Positions 8,064-18,706 of a stretch of DNA of 64,000 bases are shown piece after piece. The position numbers and the translations under genes were made by a program. Position 1 is the stretch's first letter, and every line of letters begins with the position of its first letter. The notes beneath the pieces were generated by a model, which did not search any database, was not told where the DNA came from, and worked only from the letters and a program-made list of their open reading frames with translations. Source of the DNA: Alphaproteobacteria bacterium. GTDB taxonomy: Bacteria > Pseudomonadota > Alphaproteobacteria > JANSWW01. The stretch covers positions 68,256 through 132,255 of the forward strand of contig JANSWW010000007.1 in NCBI GenBank assembly GCA_024743275.1, given 5' to 3'.

Positions 8064-9779
8064 ATGTCAGCACAACTTGCAACGGGCGAGGAGTCGCCCG
8101 CCGTGGAGGATTTTGCCGCGCTTCTCGAGGAAACCGCCGTCGCCGCGGACGGCCTCGAAGGGAGTGTGGTCAAGGGCGTGATCGTTTCCGTCGAGAACGA
8201 CTTTGCCCTGATCGATGTGGGCCTCAAATCCGAGGGCCGCGTCCCGCTCAAGGAATTCCAGGCGCCTGGCCAGGAATTGGAGATCAAAGTCGGCGATGAG
8301 GTCGAGGTCTTCCTGGAGCGGATGGAAGATAAGAACGGCGAGGCGATGCTGAGCCGTGAGAAGGCGCGCCGCGAGGAAGCCTGGCAGAAGCTGGAAGACA
8401 GCTTCGAGAAGAACGAGCGGGTCACCGGCATCATCTTCGGCCGGGTCAAGGGCGGTTTCACCGTCGACCTGTCGGGCGCCGTGGCCTTCCTGCCGGGCAG
8501 CCAGGTGGACATCCGGCCGGTGCGCGACATCGGACCGCTGATGGGCACGCCTCAGCCCTTCCAGATCCTCAAGATGGACCGTCGCCGGGGCAACATCGTC
8601 GTCTCGCGCCGGGCCGTTCTGGAAGAAAGCCGTGCGGAAGCCCGGTCCGAGCTCATCGCCAATCTGGAAGAGGGGCAAACCCTCCAGGGCGTGGTCAAGA
8701 ACATCACCGATTACGGTGCGTTCGTGGACCTGGGCGGTGTCGACGGCCTGCTGCACGTCACCGACATCGCGTGGCGCCGGATCAATCACCCGTCCGAGGC
8801 CCTGACCATCGGTCAGACGGTCCAGGTCCAGGTGATCCGCTTCAACAAGGAAACCCAGCGCATCAGCCTCGGCATGAAGCAGCTGGAGGCCGACCCGTGG
8901 GAAGGCGTGGACCTGAAATATCCGGTCGGCGCCAAGTTCAACGGCCGGGTCACCAACATCACCGACTACGGCGCCTTCGTGGAGCTGGAGCCGGGGATCG
9001 AGGGCCTTGTTCACGTCTCCGAAATGAGCTGGACCAAGAAGAACGTCCATCCGGGCAAGATCGTCTCCACCTCCCAGGAAGTGGAGGTCATGGTGCTCGA
9101 CGTGGATTCCTCCAAGCGCCGGGTGTCGCTGGGCCTCAAGCAGTGCTTGGCCAATCCGTGGGAGACCTTCACCGAGCAGTTCCCGGTCGGTGCCGAGGTC
9201 GAGGGCGAGGTCAAGAACATCACCGAATTCGGTCTGTTCATCGGCCTCACCGAAGAGCTGGACGGCATGGTCCACCTCTCTGATCTCGACTGGCAGAAGT
9301 CGGGTGACGAAGCGGTCAAGGACTACAACAAGGGCGATATGGTCAAGGCGAAGATCCTTGAGGTCGACGTCGACAAGGAGCGTATCAGCCTGGGCGTGAA
9401 GCAGCTTTCGGAAGACCCGTTCGCCGGGGCGACCAAAGAGCTGCGGAAGAACCAGATCGTGACCTGCACCGTGACCGAAGTGACCGACGGCGGTCTCGAG
9501 GTCTCGGTCGGCGAAGGGGCCACCGGCTTCATCCGCCGCGCCGATCTCGCCCGCGACCGGGCCGAACAGCGCCCGGACCGTTTCGCGGTCGGCGAGAAGG
9601 TTGACGCCAAGATCACCCAGATCGATTCCAAGACCCGCCGCCTCACCCTGTCGGTGAAGGCCAAAGAGGTCGAAGAAGAGAAGAAGGCGATGGCGGAATT
9701 CGGCAGCTCCGATTCCGGTGCCAGCCTGGGCGATATCCTCGGCCCGGCACTGCAGCGGGGCGACAAGGCCGGCGAGTAA
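8064..9779 (+). CDS. rpsA: 30S ribosomal protein S1
   Basis: It helps the small subunit bind and unfold mRNA. The 571 residues hold six S1/OB-fold repeats, at roughly 35-100, 118-185, 205-273, 290-360, 377-447 and 464-530. The central ones have the typical ITDYGAFVxL...GLxHVSExxW...RxSLGxKQ pattern; the first two and the last are more divergent, as is usual. The start is preceded by TAAGGAGATTAACC, a strong but rather distant ribosome site. A clear terminator follows at 9853-9889. Confidence 0.97.
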   Translation: MSAQLATGEESPAVEDFAALLEETAVAADGLEGSVVKGVIVSVENDFALIDVGLKSEGRVPLKEFQAPGQELEIKVGDEVEVFLERMEDKNGEAMLSREKARREEAWQKLEDSFEKNERVTGIIFGRVKGGFTVDLSGAVAFLPGSQVDIRPVRDIGPLMGTPQPFQILKMDRRRGNIVVSRRAVLEESRAEARSELIANLEEGQTLQGVVKNITDYGAFVDLGGVDGLLHVTDIAWRRINHPSEALTIGQTVQVQVIRFNKETQRISLGMKQLEADPWEGVDLKYPVGAKFNGRVTNITDYGAFVELEPGIEGLVHVSEMSWTKKNVHPGKIVSTSQEVEVMVLDVDSSKRRVSLGLKQCLANPWETFTEQFPVGAEVEGEVKNITEFGLFIGLTEELDGMVHLSDLDWQKSGDEAVKDYNKGDMVKAKILEVDVDKERISLGVKQLSEDPFAGATKELRKNQIVTCTVTEVTDGGLEVSVGEGATGFIRRADLARDRAEQRPDRFAVGEKVDAKITQIDSKTRRLTLSVKAKEVEEEKKAMAEFGSSDSGASLGDILGPALQRGDKAGE

Positions 9780-9852
9780 CCGCAGGCCAGTACCTGCCGA
9801 GCGGGGGAGAGGGCTTAGGTTCTCTCTTCTTCTCAGCATATAGTTGCATAAG

Positions 9853-9889
9853 GAGGGCGTGCCGCTAAATACGGTGCGCCCTCTTTTTT
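9853..9889 (+). terminator. Rho-independent terminator after rpsA
   Basis: A 12-bp stem (9853-9864 with 9872-9883, containing two G-U pairs) encloses the 7-nt loop CTAAATA and is followed directly by six T residues at 9884-9889. It ends the aroA-cmk-rpsA transcript and separates it from ihfB. Confidence 0.93.
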
Positions 9890-10057
9890 GCCGGTGTCGC
9901 CATGATCCCGCCGATCCCCGGATCTCCACAAAAAAAGTGTTTTAGGTGAAAGGGTTACTTGACGGTCACCCGGACGAATGGCACCTTTTGCCTATTGGTT
10001 AAACAGCGGGTCGACCATGTCCAGGGCGTCCCTGGTCGTGGCGGGGAAACGGAACTG

Positions 10058-10354
10058 ATGACCAAGTCAGAGCTTATCGCTCGACTGGCGGAGCAAAACC
10101 CGCACCTCTACATGCGCGATATAGAGCGCATCGTGACCACCATTTTCGATGAGATTTCCGACGCCCTGGCGGAAGGCAACCGCGTTGAGTTGCGCGGCTT
10201 CGGCGCGTTCTCCGTGAAGTCGCGGGATGCCCGGGTCGGGCGGAATCCACGGACCGGCGAGGCGGTTCAGGTCGACGCCAAGACGGTTCCCTATTTCAAG
10301 ACCGGCAAGCTGCTGCGCGAACGTCTCAACGGCGGGGTCGACAGCGAGGATTGA
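10058..10354 (+). CDS. ihfB: Integration host factor subunit beta
   Basis: It is one chain of the IHF DNA-bending heterodimer. The 98 residues begin [17 protein letters not shown] and carry the HU/IHF arm signature [22 protein letters not shown], with the conserved proline at the intercalating tip (RNPRTGE). The ATG at 10058 gives the standard family length; the upstream open frame of 33 codons is not expected to be translated. Position immediately downstream of rpsA is the usual one for ihfB. Confidence 0.96.
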   Translation: MTKSELIARLAEQNPHLYMRDIERIVTTIFDEISDALAEGNRVELRGFGAFSVKSRDARVGRNPRTGEAVQVDAKTVPYFKTGKLLRERLNGGVDSED

Positions 10355-10548
10355 CGCGGGCGCGCCCGCGCGCGCCTCGCCATCGGCACCACATCCCGTC
10401 TCGGTCCGGCTGTTCCGATCATTCCACCTACCCATCCCGGCTCAGGGCCGTTAATGTCGGCGCCTGACGCATCTGCCGGCCGCATCCGCCGGCCACATCT
10501 GAATGTGAGGCGCGGTTCCGGCGCCGCCCGGACGTGATGGAGAGATCG

Positions 10549-10932
10549 ATGGCACAGCGGAATATGGTCGTTCGTCTGGTCAGTTGGCTCGTCAGCCTTC
10601 CCCTGACCCTGCTGATCATCCTGTTCGCCGTTTCCAACCGAGGGCCGGTGGATATCGCCTTCTGGCCCACCACCTATCAGATCACGGTCCCGATCTATGC
10701 CCTGGCCCTGCTGATGATTGTCGTCGGCTTCGTTCTGGGCGGCAGCATCGTGTGGACCGAGGCGACGGGCGACCGGGCCCGGGCGCGTCGCTACCGCAGG
10801 AAGTCGGAGAGCCTGGAGCAGGATCTGGAAAAGGCGAAGATGCGGGCGACGGAGGCCGAGGTGGCTCTCGACGCCCTGCCGAAGCAGGAGCGGGAGCGGC
10901 TGATGCTCGAGGCGAAGAACCCGGCCGCATAG
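10549..10932 (+). CDS. LapA-domain (DUF1049) inner membrane protein
   Basis: A 127-residue protein with two membrane helices, at about 10-30 (LVSWLVSLPLTLLIILFAV) and 45-65, and the pattern FAVSNRGPVDIAFWP between them that typifies the lipopolysaccharide assembly protein A domain. The C-terminal 50 residues are a charged coiled coil (RKSESLEQDLEKAKMRATEAE). Family members such as E. coli LapA act with LapB in controlling LPS synthesis, but no lapB follows here. The ATG at 10549 is chosen because GGAGAG lies just upstream; an in-frame ATG at 10537 is less likely. Confidence 0.85.
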   Translation: MAQRNMVVRLVSWLVSLPLTLLIILFAVSNRGPVDIAFWPTTYQITVPIYALALLMIVVGFVLGGSIVWTEATGDRARARRYRRKSESLEQDLEKAKMRATEAEVALDALPKQERERLMLEAKNPAA

Positions 10933-10948
10933 GAAAGGCAGTGCACGA

Positions 10949-11881
10949 TTGCGCATTTTGAGTGCCGCGGATGTCGAGGCCGCGCTGGAACCCACGGATT
11001 TGATCGAGGCGCTGCGCGAGGCCTTCCGCCGCGGCGCCGAGGTTCCGGAGCGCACGACCTATCCGATCGAGACCGCCGGGGCCCCCGGCAGCCTCATGGT
11101 CATGCCGGCCTGGCGCATGGGCCATCGTCTGGGAGTCGGCACCGTGACCGTGTTTCCGGACAACGCCGACCGGGGGCGGCCGGTGTTGACCGGCGCCTAT
11201 CAGCTTCTCGACGCCACGACCGGCCAGTTTCTGGCGCTGATCGACGGCCCGGCCCTGGTCAAGAAAAGAACGGCGGCCGCCTCGGCGCTCGCCTCCGGCT
11301 ATCTCAGCCGCCCGGACTCGCAGCGTCTTTTGGTTGTCGGGACCGGCCAGGTGGTCCCCCATCTGGTCATGGCCCATTTGTCGGTCCGGCCGATCAAGGA
11401 GGTTCTCGTTTGGGGGCGGAGCGCGTCGAAGTCCAAGGCGCTCGCCCGGGGGCTCAACCGTTTCCGGATCAAGGTGCGGGCGACGGAGGACCTCGAGGGC
11501 GGGGTGCGGGGGGCCGATATCGTCTCGACGGCCACGCTGTCCGACGCCCCTTTGATCAAGGGGGACTGGGTTATGCCGGGAACCCATCTGGACCTTGTCG
11601 GCTCCGTCCGTCCGGACCGGCGGGAAGTGGATGACGACACGGTGGCGAAGGCGCGTCTTTTCGTCGATACGCGGGAGGGTGCTCTCACCCATGGCGGGGA
11701 TTTGACACAGGCGATTGCCAGCGGACGCATCACGCCGGACGATATCGCCGCGGACCTGGAGGAACTGACCCGTGGTTTTCGCGCGGGCAGACGGTTCCAC
11801 AATCAGATCACGCTCTTCAAATCGGTTGGGACGGCCCTGGAGGACCTGGCCGCCGCCGATCTCGCCCTCAGACGCAGTTAG
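10949..11881 (+). CDS. Ornithine cyclodeaminase/mu-crystallin family protein
   Basis: A 310-residue NAD(P)-dependent oxidoreductase-like protein. The N-terminal substrate half contains GPALVKKRTAAASALAS, corresponding to the family's conserved Lys/Arg-Thr-Ala region. The Rossmann half has VVGTGQVVPHLVMAH and then WGRSASKSKALA and ADIVSTAT. Members of the family act as ornithine cyclodeaminase, ketimine reductase, or alanine/lysine dehydrogenase, and the sequence alone does not decide the substrate. The start is a TTG at 10949, with AGGAAAGG about 10 bases upstream; no in-frame ATG lies near. It lies 16 bp after the LapA-domain gene and 12 bp before pyrF, suggesting one transcript. Confidence 0.85.
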   Translation: MRILSAADVEAALEPTDLIEALREAFRRGAEVPERTTYPIETAGAPGSLMVMPAWRMGHRLGVGTVTVFPDNADRGRPVLTGAYQLLDATTGQFLALIDGPALVKKRTAAASALASGYLSRPDSQRLLVVGTGQVVPHLVMAHLSVRPIKEVLVWGRSASKSKALARGLNRFRIKVRATEDLEGGVRGADIVSTATLSDAPLIKGDWVMPGTHLDLVGSVRPDRREVDDDTVAKARLFVDTREGALTHGGDLTQAIASGRITPDDIAADLEELTRGFRAGRRFHNQITLFKSVGTALEDLAAADLALRRS

Positions 11882-11893
11882 GGAAATCCGATC

Positions 11894-12628
11894 ATGCCCA
11901 CCAATTCCAAGCCGCAGGGTCTGTTCGTCGCGGTCGACACGCCCTGTTTGCCGATGGCCAAGGATATGATCACGGATATAAGAGGGGTCGCCGGAGGGGT
12001 TAAACTTGGCCTAGAATTCTTCTCCGCGCAGGGGCCATCTGGAGTAAGCGCTCTTACCCAAGATGTTGATTTACCTCTTTTTTTAGACGTCAAATTCCAC
12101 GATATTCCGAATACGGTTGCGGGGGCGGTCAGATCGGTCGTCGCGGCGACCAAACCGCGTGTGTTGACCATTCACGCCTCCGGGGGGGCGGCGATGATGC
12201 GGGCGGCACAGGTGGCGTCCGTCGAGACGGCGGACGAACTCGGAGTCGCTCCCCCCGCCATCGTCGGCGTCACCGTGCTCACCAGCCTGGATGATGCCGA
12301 TCTCGATCGGGTCGGACAGAAAGGGCCTTCCCTGGACCAGGTCAGACGATTGGCCGCCCTGGCGGTGGAGAGTGGTTTGGCGGGTGTGGTTTGCTCGCCT
12401 TTCGAGGTCGCCGTGCTGCGGGCCGATCTCGGCGACGATGCGCTCTTGGTGGTGCCGGGGATCCGGCCCAGCTGGGCGGCGGTCGGCGACCAGAAGCGGG
12501 TGATGACCCCGGCGCAGGCCCAGGAGGCCGGGGCGGATATCGTGGTGACCGGCCGTCCGGTGACCGAGGCTGAAGACCGAAGAGCCGCAGCGCAACGAAT
12601 CGTCGCGGAAATGTCCAACACGGGTTAG
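11894..12628 (+). CDS. pyrF: Orotidine 5'-phosphate decarboxylase
   Basis: It converts OMP to UMP, the last step of pyrimidine synthesis. The 244-residue TIM barrel shows the catalytic signature FLDVKFHDIPNTV (the Asp-Lys-Asp charge network), KLGLEFF ahead of it, and the phosphate-binding VVPGIRP and DIVVTGRPVTEA near the C-terminus. The first 180 bases are less GC-biased than the surroundings, with more A/T-ending codons, but the frame is intact. Confidence 0.95.
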   Translation: MPTNSKPQGLFVAVDTPCLPMAKDMITDIRGVAGGVKLGLEFFSAQGPSGVSALTQDVDLPLFLDVKFHDIPNTVAGAVRSVVAATKPRVLTIHASGGAAMMRAAQVASVETADELGVAPPAIVGVTVLTSLDDADLDRVGQKGPSLDQVRRLAALAVESGLAGVVCSPFEVAVLRADLGDDALLVVPGIRPSWAAVGDQKRVMTPAQAQEAGADIVVTGRPVTEAEDRRAAAQRIVAEMSNTG

Positions 12629-12638
12629 GGGAGAGCCG

Positions 12639-13283
12639 ATGCCCAGTTCTGTCGAGGTCAAGATATGCGGGATTTCCACGCCGGAAGCCCGGGATGCGGC
12701 CGTCGACGCTGGTGCATCGATGCTTGGGTTCGTGTTCTTCCCGCGCTCGCCGCGCAATGTCTCCCTGGAGCACGCGCGCGACCTGGCGGCCGGCATGCCG
12801 GTGAGCGTCGGTCGTGTGCCGCTTTTGGTCAACGCAAGCGATAACATGATCGGGCAGGTCGTCGACGCGATCGATCCAACGCTGTTGCAGCTTCACGGCT
12901 CGGAAACGCCGGAGCGCTGTGCCCAGATTCAGTCCACCTTCGGCATTCATGTGATGAAGGCGGTGGGGATCGCCAGCGGCGGTGACGTGCTGAGGGCCAA
13001 GCAGTTCGCGGATGTCTGCGACCGGTTGCTGCTCGATGCCAAACCGCGCCCCGGCGCCGACCGGCCCGGCGGCAATGCCGAGCGCTTCGACTGGTCGCTG
13101 GTCGCCGATCTCGATCTCGGTATTCCATGGCTGCTTGCCGGCGGGCTGACGCCCGACAATGTGGCGGAGGCGATCCGTGTGACCGGATGTCCGGGCGTCG
13201 ATGTGTCCTCCGGTGTCGAATCGGCGCCGGGAGTGAAGGATCCGGAGCTGATCAGGCGCTTCGTCGCAGCCGCCCGGGCCTAG
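12639..13283 (+). CDS. trpF: Phosphoribosylanthranilate isomerase
   Basis: It catalyses the Amadori rearrangement of PRA to CdRP in tryptophan synthesis. The 214 residues start VEVKICGIST with the catalytic Cys of KICG, followed by GFVFFPRSPRNVS, LLLDAKPRPG and GVDVSSGVESAPGVKD, all family signatures. It follows pyrF by 10 bp. Its stop codon TAG is shared with the left edge of the MITE-like element, whose TA target dinucleotide lies inside the stop. trpB begins about 415 bp downstream rather than directly after it. Confidence 0.96.
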   Translation: MPSSVEVKICGISTPEARDAAVDAGASMLGFVFFPRSPRNVSLEHARDLAAGMPVSVGRVPLLVNASDNMIGQVVDAIDPTLLQLHGSETPERCAQIQSTFGIHVMKAVGIASGGDVLRAKQFADVCDRLLLDAKPRPGADRPGGNAERFDWSLVADLDLGIPWLLAGGLTPDNVAEAIRVTGCPGVDVSSGVESAPGVKDPELIRRFVAAARA

Positions 13284-13335
13284 GGTCAGGACCCATAAAT
13301 GGTTCGCGTTTCTGCCGCCGGTAGGAGGTTGGGAC

Positions 13336-13383
13336 GCCAGGAAAAGCGGCGGCCAGGAAAAGAGGCGGCCAGGAAAAGAGGCG
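13336..13383. repeat. Three tandem 16-bp repeats inside the MITE-like element
   Basis: Units at 13336-13351, 13352-13367 and 13368-13383; the second and third are GCCAGGAAAAGAGGCG and the first differs at one base. Confidence 0.9.
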
Positions 13384-13477
13384 AAAGTGATGCGGGGCAT
13401 CATCGAGCCGATTTGACGCCGCGGACCGGCCGTTTACCGGCGGCCCGGGAGGGCTCGGCGAATTTGCCGTCCTGTCA

Positions 13478-13523
13478 CGGAGATTTCTTGGAAAATGCAC
13501 TGCATTTCCCGGCAAAATCTCCG
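13478..13523. repeat. 46-bp imperfect palindrome inside the MITE-like element
   Basis: CGGAGATTT at 13478-13486 pairs with AAATCTCCG at 13515-13523, and the arms continue with a few mismatches to a TGCA-rich centre near 13497-13505. No T-run follows, so it is not an obvious terminator. Confidence 0.7.
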
Positions 13524-13698
13524 TTTCCAGCCCAACCAAATTCGAAACGAACAGAAATCGAAACCATTTGTGGGTCCTGACCCTAATACTTCCCCTCCCT
13601 TGCAAAGCGTTCCGATTCTGGCGTATCCCCAACTGCCCGGCGGCGGCGGCCCGCTTCGCCGTGCCCAGGACACATCCTCATTTCGAAGGCGCCTGTTC

Positions 13699-14937
13699 AT
13701 GAACGAGATCCTGCCCAACAGCTATCGTACCGGCCCGGACGAGGCCGGCCATTTCGGCATTTTCGGCGGGCGCTATGTGGCCGAGACCCTGATGCCGCTC
13801 ATTCTCGAGGTCGAGAAGGCCTATAACGCGGCCAGGCGGGACCCGGCCTTCGAGGAGGAGCTCCGTTACTATCAGAAGCACTATGTCGGCCGTCCCTCGC
13901 CGATGTATTTCGCCAAGTCGCTGACCGCCCATTTCGGCGGCGCCAAGATCTATCTGAAGCGCGACGAGCTCAACCACACCGGCAGCCACAAGGTGAACAA
14001 TTGCCTTGGCCAGGCGCTGGTCGCGAAGCGGATGGGCAAGACCGAGATCATCGCCGAGACCGGGGCCGGTCAGCACGGCGTCGCCGTCGCCACGGTCTGC
14101 GCCCTGTTCGGCATGAGCTGCAAGGTCTTCATGGGCGCGGAGGACGTCCGCCGTCAGAAGCCCAATGTCGAGCGGATGAAACTGCTGGGCGCGGAGGTGA
14201 TCCCGGTCACCTCGGGCACCGGCACGCTCAAGGATGCGATGAACGAGGCCCTGCGCTTCTGGGTCGCTCATCCGGAAACCCATTTCTACATCATCGGCAC
14301 TGTGGCCGGGCCACACCCCTATCCGCAGATGGTCCGCGATTTCCAGTCGGTCATCGGCATCGAGGCCCGGGAGCAGATCCAGGAGGCCGAGGGCCGGCTT
14401 CCCGACGCGCTGGTCGCCTGCATCGGCGGAGGCTCCAACGCCATCGGACTGTTCCATCCCTTCCTCGACGACAAGGACGTCAAGATCTTCGGCGTCGAGG
14501 CGGCGGGCGACGGCATCGAGACCGGCAAGCATGCGGCCTCCATCACCGGCGGCCGACCCGGCGTTCTGCACGGCAACCGGACCTATCTTCTGCAGACCGA
14601 TGACGGCCAGATCGTCGACGCCCATTCGATCTCGGCGGGTCTCGACTATCCCGGGATCGGGCCGGAGCACAGCTGGCTCGCCGAGACCGGCCGGGTCACC
14701 TATGTCTCCGCGACGGACGAGGAGGCGCTGGACGCCTTCCAGCTCCTGACCCGGACCGAAGGGATGATCCCGGCGCTGGAGCCCGCCCACGCCCTTTCCT
14801 ATGTCGGCAAGATCGCGCCGGAAATGGGTCCGGACGAGATCATCATCATGAATATGTGCGGACGGGGCGATAAGGACGTGGCCAGCGTCATCGAGCACCT
14901 GAAGGCCCGTGGAAAGTTCCCCAAGGACGACAGCTAA
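13699..14937 (+). CDS. trpB: Tryptophan synthase beta chain
   Basis: It makes tryptophan from indole and serine using PLP. The 412 residues begin [31 protein letters not shown]; the PLP lysine is in [15 protein letters not shown], and the phosphate-binding loop is [10 protein letters not shown]. The ATG at 13699 gives the normal family N-terminus and has GAAGG 8 bases upstream; the frame is open for 68 more codons upstream, into the MITE-like element, but those codons do not resemble TrpB. The stop overlaps the trpA start (TAATG). Confidence 0.97.
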   Translation: MNEILPNSYRTGPDEAGHFGIFGGRYVAETLMPLILEVEKAYNAARRDPAFEEELRYYQKHYVGRPSPMYFAKSLTAHFGGAKIYLKRDELNHTGSHKVNNCLGQALVAKRMGKTEIIAETGAGQHGVAVATVCALFGMSCKVFMGAEDVRRQKPNVERMKLLGAEVIPVTSGTGTLKDAMNEALRFWVAHPETHFYIIGTVAGPHPYPQMVRDFQSVIGIEAREQIQEAEGRLPDALVACIGGGSNAIGLFHPFLDDKDVKIFGVEAAGDGIETGKHAASITGGRPGVLHGNRTYLLQTDDGQIVDAHSISAGLDYPGIGPEHSWLAETGRVTYVSATDEEALDAFQLLTRTEGMIPALEPAHALSYVGKIAPEMGPDEIIIMNMCGRGDKDVASVIEHLKARGKFPKDDS

Positions 14938-15749
14938 TGACCGTCGAGCGTATTGAAAACCGGTTCGCCGCGCTGAAAGCGGAGGGCCGGGGCGGCCTCG
15001 TGACCTTTGTGACGGCGGGCGATCCGGATCCGCGGATCTCCCTCGACCTGATCAAGGGATTGCCGAAAGCGGGTGCCGATGTCATCGAGATCGGTATGCC
15101 CTTCTCGGACCCGATGGCGGACGGCCCGGCGATCCAGGCGTCCTCCCTGCGGGCGATCAATGCCGGGATGACGCTCCGGAAGACGATCGAGCTGGTCCGT
15201 GCCTTCCGGCGGGGCGACACGGAAACGCCGATCATCGCCATGGGCTACTACAACCCGATCTACAGCTATGGGGTCGACGCCTTCCTGAAAGACGCGGTCG
15301 AGGCCGGGATCGACGGGCTCATCATCGTCGACCTGCCGCCGGAAGAGGACGACGAGCTGTGCGTGCCCGCGATGGACGCCGGGCTCGCCTTCATCCGCCT
15401 GGCCACTCCGACCACGGACGACAAAAGGCTCCCGGCCGTGCTCAACCGGTCGAGCGGCTTCGTCTACTATGTGGCGATCGCCGGGATCACCGGCACCCGT
15501 TCGGCCCAGACCGAAGATATCCAGGCGGCGGTTGACCGGCTGCGTCCGAATACCGATCTCCCGCTTGCGGTCGGGTTCGGCATCCGCACACCGGAACAGG
15601 CCCGCATCGTGGCCGACATCGCCGATGCGGCGGTGGTCGGATCGGCCCTGGTCCAGGCCGTCGCCGACACGGCGGCGGAGGGCGGGGACGCGGTCAAGGC
15701 GGGCTTGGACTTCGTGAAAAGCCTCGCCGACGGCATTCGGGAACGTTAA
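14937..15749 (+). CDS. trpA: Tryptophan synthase alpha chain
   Basis: It cleaves indole-3-glycerol phosphate to indole, which is channelled to TrpB. The 270 residues contain [11 protein letters not shown], the catalytic Glu in [20 protein letters not shown], the second catalytic Asp in [12 protein letters not shown], and the phosphate-binding [10 protein letters not shown]. It starts on the last base of the trpB stop, consistent with coupled translation of a 1:1 complex. Confidence 0.97.
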   Translation: MTVERIENRFAALKAEGRGGLVTFVTAGDPDPRISLDLIKGLPKAGADVIEIGMPFSDPMADGPAIQASSLRAINAGMTLRKTIELVRAFRRGDTETPIIAMGYYNPIYSYGVDAFLKDAVEAGIDGLIIVDLPPEEDDELCVPAMDAGLAFIRLATPTTDDKRLPAVLNRSSGFVYYVAIAGITGTRSAQTEDIQAAVDRLRPNTDLPLAVGFGIRTPEQARIVADIADAAVVGSALVQAVADTAAEGGDAVKAGLDFVKSLADGIRER

Positions 15750-15788
15750 TACGCCCTATCCGTTCAAAAGGGCGTTGGGGGAACAGGA

Positions 15789-16774
15789 ATGAGCTGGCTT
15801 ACCGATTTCGTGAAGCCGAAACTCCGCGCGTTGGTCCGGGCGGATGTGCCCGAGGATCTGTGGGAAAAGTGCCCCAACTGCGGGCAGATGATCTTCCAGA
15901 AGGAGCTGGAGCAGCTCCACCGGGTCTGCCCTCATTGCGATCATCACATGCGGTTGGGCGCGAAGGCACGGCTCGACCATCTCTTCGGGGCCGAGCAGTG
16001 GGAATCGATCGCGCTTCCGGAAGTGCCGCTCGATCCGCTGAAGTTCCGCGACCGCCAGCGCTATGGCGACCGGCTGAAGGCCGCGCAGAGCAAGACCGGG
16101 CTCAAGGACGCGGTGCTTGTGGGCGCCGGGGACTTGGGCGATGTGCCGGTGGTCGCTGCGGCGTTCGATTTCGGCTTCATGGGCGGCTCCATGGGGATCG
16201 CCGTCGGCGAGGCGGTCTATGCCGCCGCCCGGGCCGCCGTGGCCCGCAAGGCCGCCCTGATCATCTTCCCGTCCTCTGGCGGAGCCCGGATGCAGGAGGG
16301 GATCCTCTCGCTGATGCAGATGCCGCGCACGGTGATCGCCGTCGATGACGTCAAGAATGCCGGGCTGCCCTATTTCGTCGTGCTGACCGATCCGACCACG
16401 GGCGGGGTCACGGCCTCCTTCGCCATGCTCGGCGATATCCATGTGGCCGAGACCGGCGCCGTGATCGGTTTCGCAGGCCAGCGGGTGATCGCCGAGACGA
16501 TCCGCGAGCAGTTGCCGCCGGGTTTCCAGCGGGCGGAGTATCTCCAGGAGCACGGCATGGTCGACATCGTCGTCCACCGGGAGCATTTGGTCGGGACGCT
16601 GACCCGGCTGGTGGACCTGCTGATCCGGCCGGTGCCGAAGCAGGAGGCGCTACCGGCGCCGGAAAAGCCCGGCGAACCGGCCGCCGAAGAGGACGATCCG
16701 AACCGGATCGTGCCCGTCGATTTGGCGGCCGAGAATGGCGCTGGCATGGCCAACGGTCCCGACGAGAAGGCGCG

Positions 16775-16778
<4 letters not shown>
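15789..16778 (+). CDS. accD: Acetyl-CoA carboxylase carboxyltransferase subunit beta
   Basis: It is the zinc-bearing beta chain of the carboxyltransferase that makes malonyl-CoA. The zinc ribbon CPNCGQMIF...CPHCDHHM is at about residues 28-53. The crotonase-like core follows, with FMGGSMGIAVGEAV and SSGGARMQEGILSLMQM. The C-terminal 50 residues are a variable Pro/Glu-rich tail. Its stop overlaps the folC start. The trpA-accD-folC order is a common alphaproteobacterial arrangement. Confidence 0.97.
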
Positions 16779-18088
<1,310 letters not shown>

Positions 18089-18122
18089 CCCCAGGGACGA
18101 ACAACAGAACGAAAATCAGAAC

Positions 18123-18151
18123 AAAAACCCCGGCAGCGCCTGCTACCGGGG
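18123..18151 (-). terminator. Rho-independent terminator after trxA
   Basis: On the minus strand a 10-bp stem with one mismatch (18142-18151 with 18128-18137) encloses a 4-nt loop and is followed by five T residues (complement of 18123-18127). It lies 30 bp after the trxA stop. Confidence 0.85.
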
Positions 18152-18180
18152 GTCTCGTGAAATGACTGATGGGCCGTCGA

Positions 18181-18504
18181 TCAGCCGATCGTTTCGTCGA
18201 TCCATCGCTCGAGATCGGCCTTGGGCAGGGCGCCGACCTTCTGGGAGCAGATCTGGCCGTCCTTGAACAGCAGCAGGGTGGGGATGCCCCGCACGCCATA
18301 TTGCTGCGGCGTGGCCGGATTCTGGTCGACATTCACCTTGGCGACGGTGATCTGGTCGCCGCGGGCCTCGGCGATGGCGTCGAGGGCGGGGCCGATCTGC
18401 TTGCAGGGGCCGCACCATTCCGCCCAGAAGTCCACCAGCACGGGCTTGTCGGACTTGAGCACGTCCTGTTCGAAATTCGCGTCGGTCACATGGGTGACTG
18501 CCAT
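18181..18504 (-). CDS. trxA: Thioredoxin
   Basis: A 107-residue cytoplasmic disulfide reductant with the redox motif WAEWCGPCKQIGP and the cis-proline segment GVRGIPTLLLFKDG. The ATG at 18504 is chosen because GAGGAG lies 7 bases upstream; the frame extends six codons further to an ATG that overlaps this ribosome site. It stands at the downstream end of the addB-addA run, 202 bp from addA, and is probably able to be transcribed alone. Confidence 0.96.
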   Translation of the reverse strand: MAVTHVTDANFEQDVLKSDKPVLVDFWAEWCGPCKQIGPALDAIAEARGDQITVAKVNVDQNPATPQQYGVRGIPTLLLFKDGQICSQKVGALPKADLERWIDETIG

Positions 18505-18706
18505 GGTCTTTACTCCTCTCATCCCCGCAGGGACCGCCTTGGTCTCAGAGCGGGCGGTGCGGGACCGGTTTCGACCGGTTCGTTGTCTGATTGCCCTGCC
18601 GGACAGGCCGCCTAGGAGACCCGGTTCGTTCGATCAGGTCAACCGTCTCGGTGGTCCATCGGCAGGATCGTTTTCGTGATCACCGGGTGACCGGCGCCAA
18701 GGCCGG

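Larger units (their letters stand above)
13283..13583. mobile_element. MITE-like element (301 bp) with terminal inverted repeats and TA flanks
   Basis: The two ends are inverted copies of each other: 27 of 32 positions match between 13283-13314 and the complement of 13552-13583. Both begin GGGTCAGGACCCA followed by one variable base and AAATGGTT. The element is bounded by TA on each side (13281-13282 and 13584-13585), the target duplication expected of IS630/Tc1-mariner-type transposition. The outermost 12 bp are themselves palindromic (GGGTC-AG-GACCC). There is no transposase gene; internal features are a 3 x 16-bp tandem repeat and a 46-bp palindrome. It occupies most of the trpF-trpB spacer. 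I see no second copy in this window. The alternative is a large intergenic stem-loop that is not mobile. Confidence 0.7.

Noticed and set aside
8067..9929. 620-codon open frame antisense to rpsA
   Set aside because: Shadow frame produced by high GC at third positions; the + strand frame is a perfect ribosomal protein S1.
9959..9987. TTGACG with a 17-bp spacer upstream of ihfB as a promoter
   Set aside because: The hexamer at the -10 position (CACCTT) is a poor match, so the promoter is not supported.
10356..10369. Perfect 14-bp palindrome GCGGGCGCGCCCGC right after ihfB
   Set aside because: No loop space and no T-run, so it is not a terminator; expected occasionally at this GC content.
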